Source: a virus
Virus record (IMG/VR): IMGVR_UViG_3300031241_000016
Location: 1 to 28,857 of that record
Reading direction: 5' to 3' (one strand)
DNA: 28,857 nt
The position numbers were made by a program, and so were the translations under genes. Shown here piece after piece: positions 23,354-28,289 of the stretch. A model generated the notes under the pieces. The model did not search any database and was not told where the DNA came from. It saw only the letters and a program-made list of their open reading frames with translations. Positions within the stretch are counted from its first letter, which is position 1, and each line of letters starts with the position of its first letter.

Positions 23354-23532
23354 ACAATCCTTTCTTCCAGCCAACGCTCACCAAGCACTTTGAACGCCTT
23401 CAGCGCGTCGTCGTCCATATCGTCATACGCCTTATGCTTCAGCGATAAAAGGAACCTGACGCGCCCCTCTTCGTCCAGTTTGTCGAAGTGATCGCTGTAG
23501 ATTTCGGTTAGGGTGGCGTGAGTGCTGTTCAT
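23350..23532 (-). CDS. Small acidic protein before terL, unknown function
   Basis: A 60-residue acidic helical protein (DEEGRVRFLLSLKHKAYDDM). No clear ribosome-binding site is present, but it starts 1 nt after the stop of the gene upstream and its stop overlaps the terL start, so all three are probably translationally coupled. It has no recognised motif. Confidence 0.6.
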   Translation of the reverse strand: MNSTHATLTEIYSDHFDKLDEEGRVRFLLSLKHKAYDDMDDDALKAFKVLGERWLEERIV

Positions 23533-23533
23533 T

Positions 23534-23662
23534 TCAATCGGACATTGAAAGAATGATAAACGATGCCGCTACATAGGCAGATGCGTCAAGATGATTTATT
23601 ACTTGAGCTATAGCAAACGCTATGCAAACAAACCACATTAAAAATTGCTTCGCGGATTTCAT
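23534..23662 (-). CDS. 42-residue membrane protein
   Basis: The minus strand encodes 42 residues starting MKSAKQFLMWFVCIAFAIAQ, with hydrophobic segments at about 7-21 and 31-40 and a charged N-terminus. The ATG overlaps the TGA of the winged-helix gene (ATGA at 23659-23662), and AAGGGG lies about 9 nt upstream. The stop is 1 nt before the next start. Tight packing on both sides supports a real gene. The function is unknown. Confidence 0.55.
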   Translation of the reverse strand: MKSAKQFLMWFVCIAFAIAQVINHLDASAYVAASFIILSMSD

Positions 23663-23970
23663 TTCAATCTACCCCTTGTGATCTTCTCCATCCGAATCTG
23701 CGAACGGTCAGCCTGCTGGTCGAAGATTTTGGTGTTCAGCATGACCTCGCCCTTCATCTTTCCTTCGATCAAGATACCGGCCTGAACCATTACCTCGATC
23801 TGCCGGTGAAGGGTGATGCGATGAATGCCAAGCTGCTTGGCGGCGGCAAGCTGCCATCCGTGACGCAGGATGTTTCCAGGCACCCCGGCATCCAACATCC
23901 ACCATAAGATGCGATGCACGACCGCCTTCACATCCTTGCGCCAGATGACAGTAGGAACAACTCTGGACAT
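23659..23970 (-). CDS. Winged-helix DNA-binding protein (possible small terminase)
   Basis: A 103-residue protein. Residues about 43-68 (AAAKQLGIHRITLHRQIEVM) form a clear helix-turn-helix: AKQLGI, the turn, then recognition helix RITLHRQIEVM. AGILIEGKMKGEVML follows as a wing. The N-terminus (WRKDVKAVVHRILWWMLDAG) is helical and may dimerise. The tail is basic. In position it precedes terL by two tiny genes, so a terminase small subunit that recognises phage DNA is the most likely role; a transcriptional regulator is the alternative. Confidence 0.65.
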   Translation of the reverse strand: MSRVVPTVIWRKDVKAVVHRILWWMLDAGVPGNILRHGWQLAAAKQLGIHRITLHRQIEVMVQAGILIEGKMKGEVMLNTKIFDQQADRSQIRMEKITRGRLK

Positions 23971-24212
23971 TACTCGTCAGCCCGACCCTTGCGGCCCTTG
24001 ATTGCGTCCACAGCGCCGCCGAGCAGCCCGCCGAACGTGCTGGCAACTGCGCCAGTTTTGGCCTTATCGGACATGGTAATCGACTTTTTCGCGGCTTTTT
24101 GCTTCACAGCGGCCTCTTCATCTTTGTTGCGCGGCACGTTTTTGCTCTTGTTTGCAAGAGCTTCCTTGCGCTGTTTTTCGTTAATTTCTTTCTGCTTTGC
24201 TGTCAGTGCCAT
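23970..24212 (-). CDS. Lys-rich small protein with Gly-zipper segment
   Basis: An 80-residue protein starting at 24212, with AGAGGA about 9 nt upstream; an in-frame start at 24248 lies within the neighbouring gene. The first 50 residues are charged helix rich in Lys, Glu and Gln (ALTAKQKEINEKQRKEALAN). Residues about 54-70 are a small-residue hydrophobic stretch (TGAVASTFGGLLGGAVDAI), then a basic end (KGRKGRADE). It could bind nucleic acid or associate with membrane. No family was recognised. It overlaps its neighbours at both ends. Confidence 0.58.
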   Translation of the reverse strand: MALTAKQKEINEKQRKEALANKSKNVPRNKDEEAAVKQKAAKKSITMSDKAKTGAVASTFGGLLGGAVDAIKGRKGRADE

Positions 24213-24379
24213 GATTGATAGTCCTCTTCGTGAATGACGATGACCCATTCATCGCCTACTTTGTACAGGCTGGTGTTCTTGAATTCAAAATCAACGCGAG
24301 GCAAAGGAATGTCCTCGCCAACACGCCTCTCGAATGAGGCTTGCAGGTTGCAAACGTCATCAAGAGGCAGGCAGTCCAT
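24203..24379 (-). CDS. 58-residue small protein
   Basis: The minus strand encodes 58 residues beginning MDCLPLDDVCNLQASFERRV and ending EWVIVIHEEDYQSWH. The TAA of the upstream gene overlaps this ATG (TAATG), and the end overlaps the next start, so the reading frame fills the space exactly. It looks like a compact beta-containing protein (LYKVGDEWVIVI). No function can be assigned. Confidence 0.58.
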   Translation of the reverse strand: MDCLPLDDVCNLQASFERRVGEDIPLPRVDFEFKNTSLYKVGDEWVIVIHEEDYQSWH

Positions 24380-24573
24380 TATTCCCCCGCCGCGTCAGTC
24401 GATGTTTCCAACGCAACGCGGTCGCCCAACAGGCGAACTAAGTCGCCCTGAGAGGCCAACTCGACGCTCATTGTGGTCTTGACCGCGTAAGACAAAGCTG
24501 CTGACTTGCTGGACGCTTCGATCAGACGTTCCTTGTCGCCATTCTTTACCACGTAGATACGATTTGTTGCCAT
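24379..24573 (-). CDS. Small phage protein, unknown function
   Basis: A 64-residue protein with beta-strand-like N-terminus (MATNRIYVVKNGDKERLIEA) and a helix with SAALSYAVKTTMSV, a fold style seen in small phage proteins that keep a Y-x-V-x-x-G...L-I-x-A-x-x...A pattern. AAGGGGG lies 4 nt before the ATG. It begins a run of tightly overlapping small genes leading to terL. The function is unknown. Confidence 0.65.
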   Translation of the reverse strand: MATNRIYVVKNGDKERLIEASSKSAALSYAVKTTMSVELASQGDLVRLLGDRVALETSTDAAGE

Positions 24574-24590
24574 GATGCCCCCTTGCTTGG

Positions 24591-24701
24591 TTAAAAAGTT
24601 TTACCGCTCATTGATACCGGAATCAACCCATGTCCGTGATGGTGCTTGACACGAATGCCGAGCAGCCAGCACAGGAACCTGAGAATCATCCGGCGAATCA
24701 T
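24591..24701 (-). CDS. 36-residue basic membrane micro-protein candidate
   Basis: The minus strand encodes 36 residues: MIRRMILRFLCWLLGIRVKH, then HHGHGLIP and a short tail. The ATG overlaps the TGA of the upstream gene (ATGA at 24698-24701). It has a basic start, one short hydrophobic segment and a cluster of four His around GH, an odd composition that could bind metal. There is no separate ribosome-binding site, so translation would depend on coupling. Confidence 0.42.
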   Translation of the reverse strand: MIRRMILRFLCWLLGIRVKHHHGHGLIPVSMSGKTF

Positions 24702-24985
24702 GCTGTCGTGCCAGTCATGGACAGCGGAATACTGTACACGGCAGGTGTTGAGATAGTGAATGTGTCGGTCACAGGAGCGCCGACCGGACCACCGTTTGCA
24801 TCTACAGCCTGGATTGTTGCTGTGTAGCTGTCAGCGTCCAACTTAACGTCAACGCTTGCAACACCCATTACCACATCAAAAGACTGCGTTCCAGTGGTAG
24901 CGCCAACGACTGTCAAAACAGCTTTTGCCACAACAGCGCCTTCCGGTGCCGTTCCCCATACGATTATCTCTGTGCGAATTGCCAT
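24698..24985 (-). CDS. Ig/fibronectin-like small structural protein
   Basis: A 95-residue all-beta protein. The regular strand pattern (AKAVLTVVGATTGTQSFDVV, VASVDVKLDADSYTATIQAVDANGG, then TDTFTI) resembles an immunoglobulin-like or fibronectin-type domain as used in phage decoration proteins. AAGGAG lies 6 nt before the ATG. It is the first gene after the promoter at 25035-25063. It may decorate the virion or bind carbohydrate. The fold is inferred by eye. Confidence 0.6.
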   Translation of the reverse strand: MAIRTEIIVWGTAPEGAVVAKAVLTVVGATTGTQSFDVVMGVASVDVKLDADSYTATIQAVDANGGPVGAPVTDTFTISTPAVYSIPLSMTGTTA

Positions 24986-25034
24986 GTGATTCTCCTTGTT
25001 TCATTAAGCCCTGTGGCGCTATGCCAGTACGCGA

Positions 25035-25063
25035 ACTCTAAACCACCATGCCGGTAATTGCAA
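25035..25063 (-). promoter_or_regulatory. Putative leftward promoter, TTGCAA-N17-TAGAGT
   Basis: The -35-like TTGCAA (25063-25058) and -10-like TAGAGT (25040-25035) are 17 nt apart on the minus strand, just after a terminator and just before the leftward gene run starting at 24985. The -10 region and flanks, GGTTTAGAGTTC, closely match GGTTAGAGTTC in the leftward promoter at 28024-28053, which strengthens both. Confidence 0.5.
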
Positions 25064-25074
25064 CATTTATTTAC

Positions 25075-25128
25075 ACAAAAAGAAGGCCGCGAAAGTGGGG
25101 ACTTTGCGGCCAAAGAGCCTTGCGGCTC
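25075..25128 (-). terminator. Intrinsic terminator after the tRNA-like element
   Basis: On the minus strand a small hairpin GAGCC-gcaa-GGCTC (25128-25115) is followed by a strong one: GGCCGC-AAAGT pairs with ACTTT-(C)-GCGGCC (25111-25085), 11 bp with one bulged base and a CCCC loop. TTCTTTTTG follows. This should end leftward transcripts coming from the tRNA-like region. A fresh promoter follows at 25035-25063. Confidence 0.75.
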
Positions 25129-25153
25129 AGGGAGGTGCTACGGGTAAAACTGA

Positions 25154-25251
25154 AGTTGGTGAAAGGAATTGAACCTTCGACCGTCACACACCATCGCGTT
25201 TGTCGACAACGCTAAGGATTCGCGCCGCTCTCCCGTCTGAGCTACACCAAC
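25154..25251 (-). tRNA. tRNA-like element with abnormal anticodon region
   Basis: On the minus strand an acceptor stem GTTGGTG (25251-25245) pairs perfectly with CACCAAC (25161-25155). After TA comes a canonical D arm, GCTC-AGACGGGA-GAGC, and near the 3' end a canonical T arm, GAAGG-TTCAATT-CCTTT. Between the D and T arms there are 48 nt instead of about 22. One hairpin there, GCGTT-GTCGACA-AACGC, has a 7-nt loop with U at position 33 and would give anticodon CGA, but C37 is unusual. Another folding would give a 9-nt loop. No CCA is encoded. It may be a degenerate, extended-variable-arm or interrupted tRNA, or a tRNA mimic. Confidence 0.5.
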
Positions 25252-25257
25252 ACGGCT

Positions 25258-25335
25258 GGATATTTGGCTTCATTTTATCCACTTAAGGAACCCGGCTATC
25301 TGACCCATTTAAGGGCGACGACTGGTCAAATATCC
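25258..25335. repeat. 9-bp perfect inverted repeat flanking 60 bp
   Basis: GGATATTTG (25258-25266) and CAAATATCC (25327-25335) are perfect inverted copies separated by 60 bp. They lie directly 5' of the tRNA-like element in its transcription direction. The spacer shows no convincing gene beyond a possible 29-codon ORF running into the tRNA-like sequence. Confidence 0.5.
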
Positions 25336-25349
25336 ATGCGTCTTGATGC

Positions 25350-25562
25350 TCAATCAAAAGGTCGAAGCTGATGCTCCAACTCGGAAATCCGTTTTTCGTA
25401 CTTCAGTACCATGCGATCATACGCCTCGCTCATCAGTTTTGAGGCGCATTGTGCGTCCGCAATGTCGTGCCTTAATTCAAAAACCAATGCCGCCAGATGA
25501 ACCACTGACGGCCTGACTTCTCCATCAATCCCACTCGTTATCGTCCCAAAGTCCTTCGTCAT
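25350..25562 (-). CDS. Small coiled-coil protein, unknown function
   Basis: A 70-residue protein starting at ATG 25562; GGGAG lies 5 nt upstream, and the ATG codon just before is too close to it. The N-terminus is polar, then a helix-rich segment (SVVHLAALVFELRHDIADAQ) and a charged C-terminal coil (YEKRISELEHQLRPFD). No motif was recognised. It is the last protein gene before the tRNA-like element. Confidence 0.6.
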   Translation of the reverse strand: MTKDFGTITSGIDGEVRPSVVHLAALVFELRHDIADAQCASKLMSEAYDRMVLKYEKRISELEHQLRPFD

Positions 25563-25574
25563 CATTCTCCCCCA

Positions 25575-25718
25575 TCACTCTCTTTCAATAATCGGCACAT
25601 CAATCCAGCCTGACCAAATAGGCTCTTGCAACCCGACCTCAAGCACATTCACCCGAACCCTGTACTGCAACTTGTACTCTCCCTTTGGCGTAACTTTAAC
25701 CCATCTAATCTCGACCAT
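25575..25718 (-). CDS. 47-residue small protein
   Basis: The minus strand encodes 47 residues: MVEIRWVKVTPKGEYKLQYR, then a strand-rich second half ending WIDVPIIERE. It looks like a small beta hairpin protein (alternating V/I/W with charges). GAGGGGG lies about 3-4 nt before the ATG. It fits exactly between the neighbouring genes. Good codon pattern and ribosome-binding site support it. The function is unknown. Confidence 0.58.
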   Translation of the reverse strand: MVEIRWVKVTPKGEYKLQYRVRVNVLEVGLQEPIWSGWIDVPIIERE

Positions 25719-25726
25719 ACACCCCC

Positions 25727-25942
25727 TCACAAGCACCGATGCACCGTAACATCACCCTCAACCTTCAGCCGGTTCTTCTCGGCGTACTCAAGGTCTTTAG
25801 CGGCCTGACGATCACCAACTGGTATGGATGATACCAAATCACGACGAGCCTTTGTTTCACGCTGACGCGCCCGCTCATACTGCCGCTTACGTTCCAGGCG
25901 CTGCTCCCGATCTGTCTTTTCGCATTGCATACGAACCTTCAT
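25727..25942 (-). CDS. 71-residue charged protein downstream of the satellite
   Basis: Starting at ATG 25942, with CGGAG about 8 nt upstream, the protein begins MKVRMQCEKTDREQRLERKR and is a highly charged Arg/Glu/Lys helix to about residue 40, then AAKDLEYAEKNRLKVEGDVT. The same frame stays open upstream through the whole hexanucleotide satellite to a TTG at 26182, which would give a 151-residue form with an N-terminal Gly-Arg-Leu repeat domain. The short form is preferred because of its ribosome-binding site. Confidence 0.6.
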   Translation of the reverse strand: MKVRMQCEKTDREQRLERKRQYERARQRETKARRDLVSSIPVGDRQAAKDLEYAEKNRLKVEGDVTVHRCL

Positions 25943-25998
25943 TTCAAATACTCCGAGCAATGGTGCGGCTGAATTATGTTCAGCCCTCCATTCAATAC

Positions 25999-26176
25999 GA
26001 CCCCGACCCCGACCGAGACCACGACCGAGACCCCGACCCCGACCCCGACCGAGACCACGACCCCGACACCGACCGAGACCACGACCGAGACCCCGACCCC
26101 GACCCCGACCGAGACCACGACCCCGACACCGACCGAGACCCCGACCGAGACCCCGACCGAGACCCCGACCACGACC
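25999..26176. repeat. Hexanucleotide satellite with 60-bp higher-order units
   Basis: About 30 copies of a 6-bp unit, plus strand GACCCC alternating with GACCGA, GACCAC and GACACC. The order of variants itself repeats: 26041-26080 and 26101-26140 are identical, and 26000-26040 matches 26060-26100 with one difference, so the array is nearly three copies of a 60-bp unit. Because the unit is two codons long, all six frames are open: Asp-Pro/Asp-Arg, Thr-Pro/Thr-Glu and Gly-Arg/Gly-Leu repeats among others. Confidence 0.95.
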
Positions 26177-26206
26177 TATCAAACCCCGCTCTGATTATAC
26201 AGGCAT

Positions 26207-26563
26207 TCATTTCTGGCTCCGCAGAGTTTCCTTGCCTTTAACAAAGTCCACAATCGACCCGCACGAAACACCAACCAAGCCATCAGGGAAGGGCTCGACC
26301 TCGTTGAATTGCCATTTCTTCAAAGCGTCGGCAAAGCGACCCGTATCCGCAACCCAGGCCGCGTCTTCAAGAATCACCCATTGCTTGCTTGCCGCGACCA
26401 CGCGCCCGACTTCGATCATGGTCACGGTTCGAATCAGGTATACCGCGCCAATCTCGAACGGTTGAAACTCCCCGTCATACACCGGCTTGATCGTTTCTTT
26501 ACCCACAGAGTCAGCACGAACATACTTCACTTCGTCAATCGTAATGGTTTCCGGTTTGCTCAT
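26207..26563 (-). CDS. Conserved phage protein of unknown function
   Basis: A 118-residue protein. The segment from about 38 to 110 (GAVYLIRTVTMIEVGRVV, then WVILEDAAWVADTGRFADAL and NEVEPFPDG, then GSIVDF) has the pattern I recall from many phage and prophage proteins: YxIRTVTxxxxGRVV...LEDAAWIADTGRFADAL...EVEPFP...G-x-(I/L)-V-D. These are annotated only as hypothetical. The N-terminus (ETITIDEVKYVRADSV) is a separate strand-rich piece. GGGG lies about 6-7 nt upstream. It is the first gene after the promoter at 26612-26639. Confidence 0.72.
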   Translation of the reverse strand: MSKPETITIDEVKYVRADSVGKETIKPVYDGEFQPFEIGAVYLIRTVTMIEVGRVVAASKQWVILEDAAWVADTGRFADALKKWQFNEVEPFPDGLVGVSCGSIVDFVKGKETLRSQK

Positions 26564-26611
26564 TTTTCAACCCCTTCGTTGTTAGTTAAGATATGTTGCA
26601 AGATACTCCGC

Positions 26612-26639
26612 AGTCTATTCCTTTTTTCAACCATGTCAA
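26612..26639 (-). promoter_or_regulatory. Putative sigma-70-type leftward promoter
   Basis: TTGACA (26639-26634) and TAGACT (26617-26612) are 16 nt apart on the minus strand, 49 nt before the start at 26563. The -35 is perfect and the -10 has four of six matches. It would drive the leftward run of small genes. Confidence 0.5.
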
Positions 26640-27079
26640 CACTTTTATTGAGCAGCAACACGAAATTAAAACCAGCAGATCAACCCATATCACAACCCCA
26701 TAAAAGCACCAGTTCGACTCTCAAACCCTTTATCATATTCATAACCTACTGAATATACGAAAATTCTTATGGGGGATAACTTGTGACCCCCCTTAACATC
26801 ACAGGGTCAAGACCCACCCTCTCTATGCCATTCACCAGTCCGTCCACCCAGGCAATCCATCACCCTCCAACTCATCTCATCATCCAGCACCACCATTAAG
26901 GAACTCGCTAGCCGCTCGTGCTATTGAACAACCAAACCCCTTCGGCTACGCAACCACAGCCAGCCGGTCAACTGGACACCAAACCGGATAATTACTTTTC
27001 AGTCGGAGAGGGGGTGGGGTGGGACGTAGTCCATCAAGTATTAGGACTTGCCTTTAATCTGTTGTATATTTGAGACACT
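26640..27079. other. Non-coding, strand-asymmetric stretch
   Basis: No convincing gene was found. Between about 26785 and 26890 the plus strand is rich in C and T with very few G, and at 27008-27021 it switches to three adjacent G runs (five, four and three). Weak dyads include a GGGGG/CCCCC pair at about 26772-26792 and CCGGT/ACCGG at 26964-26987. Such compositional switches can mark replication or packaging regions, but nothing specific is demonstrated. Confidence 0.4.
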
Positions 27080-27245
27080 TTACGGTTGTACCGTCCTGAG
27101 CAGCTTTGACGAGTACGGCCTTAGGCTACGCAATAAAGAGCGGAAAAAGCAGTCTACAGGAAACAGGTAAGCACTCACTACGGAGGTTTGCCCTTCGGGC
27201 TGTTTAGTTTGGTACCTGTTTGCAGACAGCCCATGCGGGCTAGTG
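27080..27245. ncRNA. Hairpin-dense region, possible structured RNA
   Basis: Several stems are packed together: ACGGT-tgt-ACCGT (27082-27094), or the competing GTACCGTC (27088-27095) with GACGAGTAC (27108-27116, one bulge). Then AAACAGGTA (27161-27169) with TACCTGTTT (27213-27221), enclosing GCCC-ttc-GGGC (27190-27200), and AGCCC-atgc-GGGCT (27228-27241). No well-supported protein frame covers this stretch. Strand and function are undetermined. Confidence 0.35.
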
Positions 27246-27359
27246 CCAAGTGCCTGCGCGCCTTCGACTTGCTGTGGGGTTTTGTGGGCGATACTTTGAA
27301 TCGGTTCCCCCCTTATGCGGTCGGGAGGGATTGCGCCGCGTTTGATAGTTTTCAAACAT
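27240..27359 (-). CDS. Possible 39-residue basic peptide
   Basis: The minus strand frame from ATG 27359 encodes 39 very polar residues beginning MFENYQTRRNPSRPHKGGTD and ending SRRRAGTWH. There is no good ribosome-binding site. It continues the series of tiny Arg/Lys-rich ORFs upstream, which is the main reason to list it. A competing frame starting at TTG 27355 would run to 27080. Confidence 0.25.
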   Translation of the reverse strand: MFENYQTRRNPSRPHKGGTDSKYRPQNPTASRRRAGTWH

Positions 27360-27407
27360 AAAAATGACCGGCCAACGGTTTCAGATTTTAGAGAAGCGTT
27401 CCTCGGA

Positions 27408-27515
27408 CTACTGCGGATTGGCTTCTGCTCTCACAAGGATGGTTTTGTGATCGCCGTCTATTCGCCTTTTGGTTGCATGGTTTGGCTGACGAGGCGCGGT
27501 TGATTTTCTCGTCAC
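27408..27515 (-). CDS. Possible 35-residue basic peptide
   Basis: It begins at GTG 27515, which overlaps the TGA of the 57-residue ORF (GTGA), and encodes 35 residues such as TRKSTAPRQPNHATKRRIDG. Translation would depend on coupling. It is rich in Arg and Lys like its upstream neighbour. Support is limited to the overlap and composition. Confidence 0.33.
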   Translation of the reverse strand: MTRKSTAPRQPNHATKRRIDGDHKTILVRAEANPQ

Positions 27516-27685
27516 TTGGGTTTTGATTTCGCGCGCCGGTAAAACTTTCTAGGACAATGCCCTTTCGCCCTGGCTGTAATCCGTTTCGAGTTTGGGTAAT
27601 AGCCGGTAGCAGCAGGCAAAGCGTTTATCACATGACCGGACTCAATGCGGGTTATGGTGCGCTTAGTTGTCGGAACTAACGACAT
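27512..27685 (-). CDS. 57-residue Arg/Lys-rich protein
   Basis: The minus strand encodes 57 residues starting MSLVPTTKRTITRIESGHVI and ending with a very basic tail (KGHCPRKFYRRAKSKPK). It starts 2 nt after the stop of the 65-residue ORF, so it can be translated by coupling although no ribosome-binding site stands out. A TGTCG-N7-CGACA palindrome lies at 27668-27684 around its start. Nucleic-acid binding is plausible from charge alone. No family was recognised. Confidence 0.45.
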   Translation of the reverse strand: MSLVPTTKRTITRIESGHVINALPAATGYYPNSKRITARAKGHCPRKFYRRAKSKPK

Positions 27686-27687
27686 GG

Positions 27688-27885
27688 CTATTTAGCCGCG
27701 AAACATTTTGAATTCTGTGATCTTGCTACGGCTTTCGAATCGTGCTTCTTCTGGACTTTCTGACTTAGGTGCTTGGGCTGGGTCGGAATGAAGAACTTCT
27801 TGGCCGATTCAATGTTTGCCAGGATTTCAAGCTGGCGTGTTGCCTGGGTTGGGAATGCTGTTCGTGAGTCTATGACGTGTGGCAT
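27688..27885 (-). CDS. 65-residue basic protein, first ORF of the leftward control transcript
   Basis: Encodes 65 residues starting MPHVIDSRTAFPTQATRQLE and ending with a Lys/Ser-rich segment (KVQKKHDSKAVARSQNSKCF). It follows a structured leader whose 3' stem arm carries its only SD-like sequence, GGGGA, 7 nt before the ATG. It may be a small regulator, since it is the first gene leftward of a promoter with an overlapping palindromic operator. No helix-turn-helix was identified, so function is open. Confidence 0.5.
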   Translation of the reverse strand: MPHVIDSRTAFPTQATRQLEILANIESAKKFFIPTQPKHLSQKVQKKHDSKAVARSQNSKCFAAK

Positions 27886-27994
27886 AAAAAAATCCCCATT
27901 GTTGAAGGTTGGGTCGGCGAACCTGATTACATGCGCGGATAACGGACGCGGGCAACCACATAAGCAACCCTCAACGATGAGGATTCCCGTTATC
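27886..27994 (-). promoter_or_regulatory. Structured leader / attenuator with SD-sequestering stem
   Basis: Two 21-nt arms (27889-27909 and 27965-27985) are complementary at 18 positions, with two more G-U pairs in the minus-strand RNA. The stem is followed at once by T7 (27892-27886) and then the ATG at 27885, so it has the form of an intrinsic terminator that also hides the SD. A second pair, GATAACGG (27938-27945) with CCGTTATC (27987-27994), crosses the first, so the leader could form a pseudoknot or switch between folds. Confidence 0.55.
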
Positions 27995-28016
27995 TGTCGC
28001 CCGGAGCCACCGGACT

Positions 28017-28053
28017 GGTTAGAACTCTAACCGATCTCATTTTCACCTGTCAA
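28017..28053 (-). promoter_or_regulatory. Leftward promoter with overlapping palindromic operator
   Basis: TTGACA (28053-28048) is followed after 18 nt by TAGAGT (28029-28024). The -10 lies inside a perfect palindrome, GGTTAGA-AC-TCTAACC (28017-28032), with 7-bp arms. A repressor bound there would block the promoter. The transcript would start near 28017 and enter the structured leader. The host or phage repressor is not encoded in the window as far as I can see. Confidence 0.6.
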
Positions 28054-28089
28054 CATATTTTCGAATGTGCCGTAAATTATCAGCCCAAT

Positions 28090-28180
28090 GTGACGCTTTT
28101 TGTCACTCAAGAATGGCGTGCCTATTGGGTTGCAGCGATAGTGACAATTTTCGTCACTTTGATGTGACGTTTTGCGGCAC
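28090..28180. promoter_or_regulatory. Three GTGAC-N7-GTCAC dyads (probable activator/repressor sites)
   Basis: Site 1 is 28090-28106 (GTGAC...GTCAC, perfect), site 2 is 28141-28157 (perfect, with flanking A/T extending the dyad), site 3 is 28164-28180 (GTGAC...GGCAC, one mismatch). Each has a 7-nt T-rich spacer. Centres lie about 128, 151 and 202 bp upstream of the predicted start of the sigma-54-type promoter, the usual distance for enhancer sites. They could instead be repressor operators. Confidence 0.65.
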
Positions 28181-28216
28181 ATGACGGTATTCGGTCAACC
28201 GTTTGCGGGCGCTAAC

Positions 28217-28229
28217 TATCAATAAATCG
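28217..28229 (+). promoter_or_regulatory. Possible IHF site
   Basis: TATCAATAAATCG matches the IHF consensus WATCAANNNNTTR at all defined positions but one. It lies in an AT-rich stretch between the dyad sites and the sigma-54-type promoter, where IHF bending is normally needed. IHF motifs are short, so chance matches are common. Confidence 0.35.
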
Positions 28230-28273
28230 TATGCTGCTATTGATATAAAATAGTTATACGATATATGAGATTG

Positions 28274-28289
28274 TGGCACGGCACTTGCA
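28274..28289 (+). promoter_or_regulatory. Sigma-54 (RpoN) type promoter, rightward
   Basis: TGGCACG-GCAC-TTGCA matches the sigma-54 consensus TGGCACG-N4-TTGCW at every defined base, with GG (28275-28276) and GC (28287-28288) at the required spacing. Transcription would begin near 28300 and reach the first rightward gene at 28344 after about 44 nt. Sigma-54 promoters need an ATP-dependent activator bound upstream, which the dyads at 28090-28180 could provide. Confidence 0.62.

Noticed and set aside
25999-26176. CRISPR array
   Set aside because: The repeats are contiguous hexamers without spacers, and no cas gene is present.
25828-26241. Rightward Asp-Pro/Asp-Arg and Thr-Pro/Thr-Glu repeat proteins over the satellite
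   Set aside because: All six frames are open because the unit is 6 bp. Neighbouring genes run leftward and no rightward start has a ribosome-binding site.
26309-26752. 147-codon rightward ORF
   Set aside because: It overlaps the conserved leftward gene 26207-26563 and the leftward promoter, and has no ribosome-binding site.
27005-27024. G-quadruplex on the plus strand
   Set aside because: Only three strong G runs are adjacent; a fourth would need a two-G run, so a stable quadruplex is not well supported.
27080-27355. 91-codon leftward ORF from a TTG
   Set aside because: No ribosome-binding site, rare start codon, and it covers the hairpin cluster in a frame of unlikely composition. Kept only as an alternative to the 39-codon frame.
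27315-27503. 62-codon rightward ORF
   Set aside because: No ribosome-binding site and opposite to the abutting small leftward frames. The evidence is weak for either strand, but weaker here.
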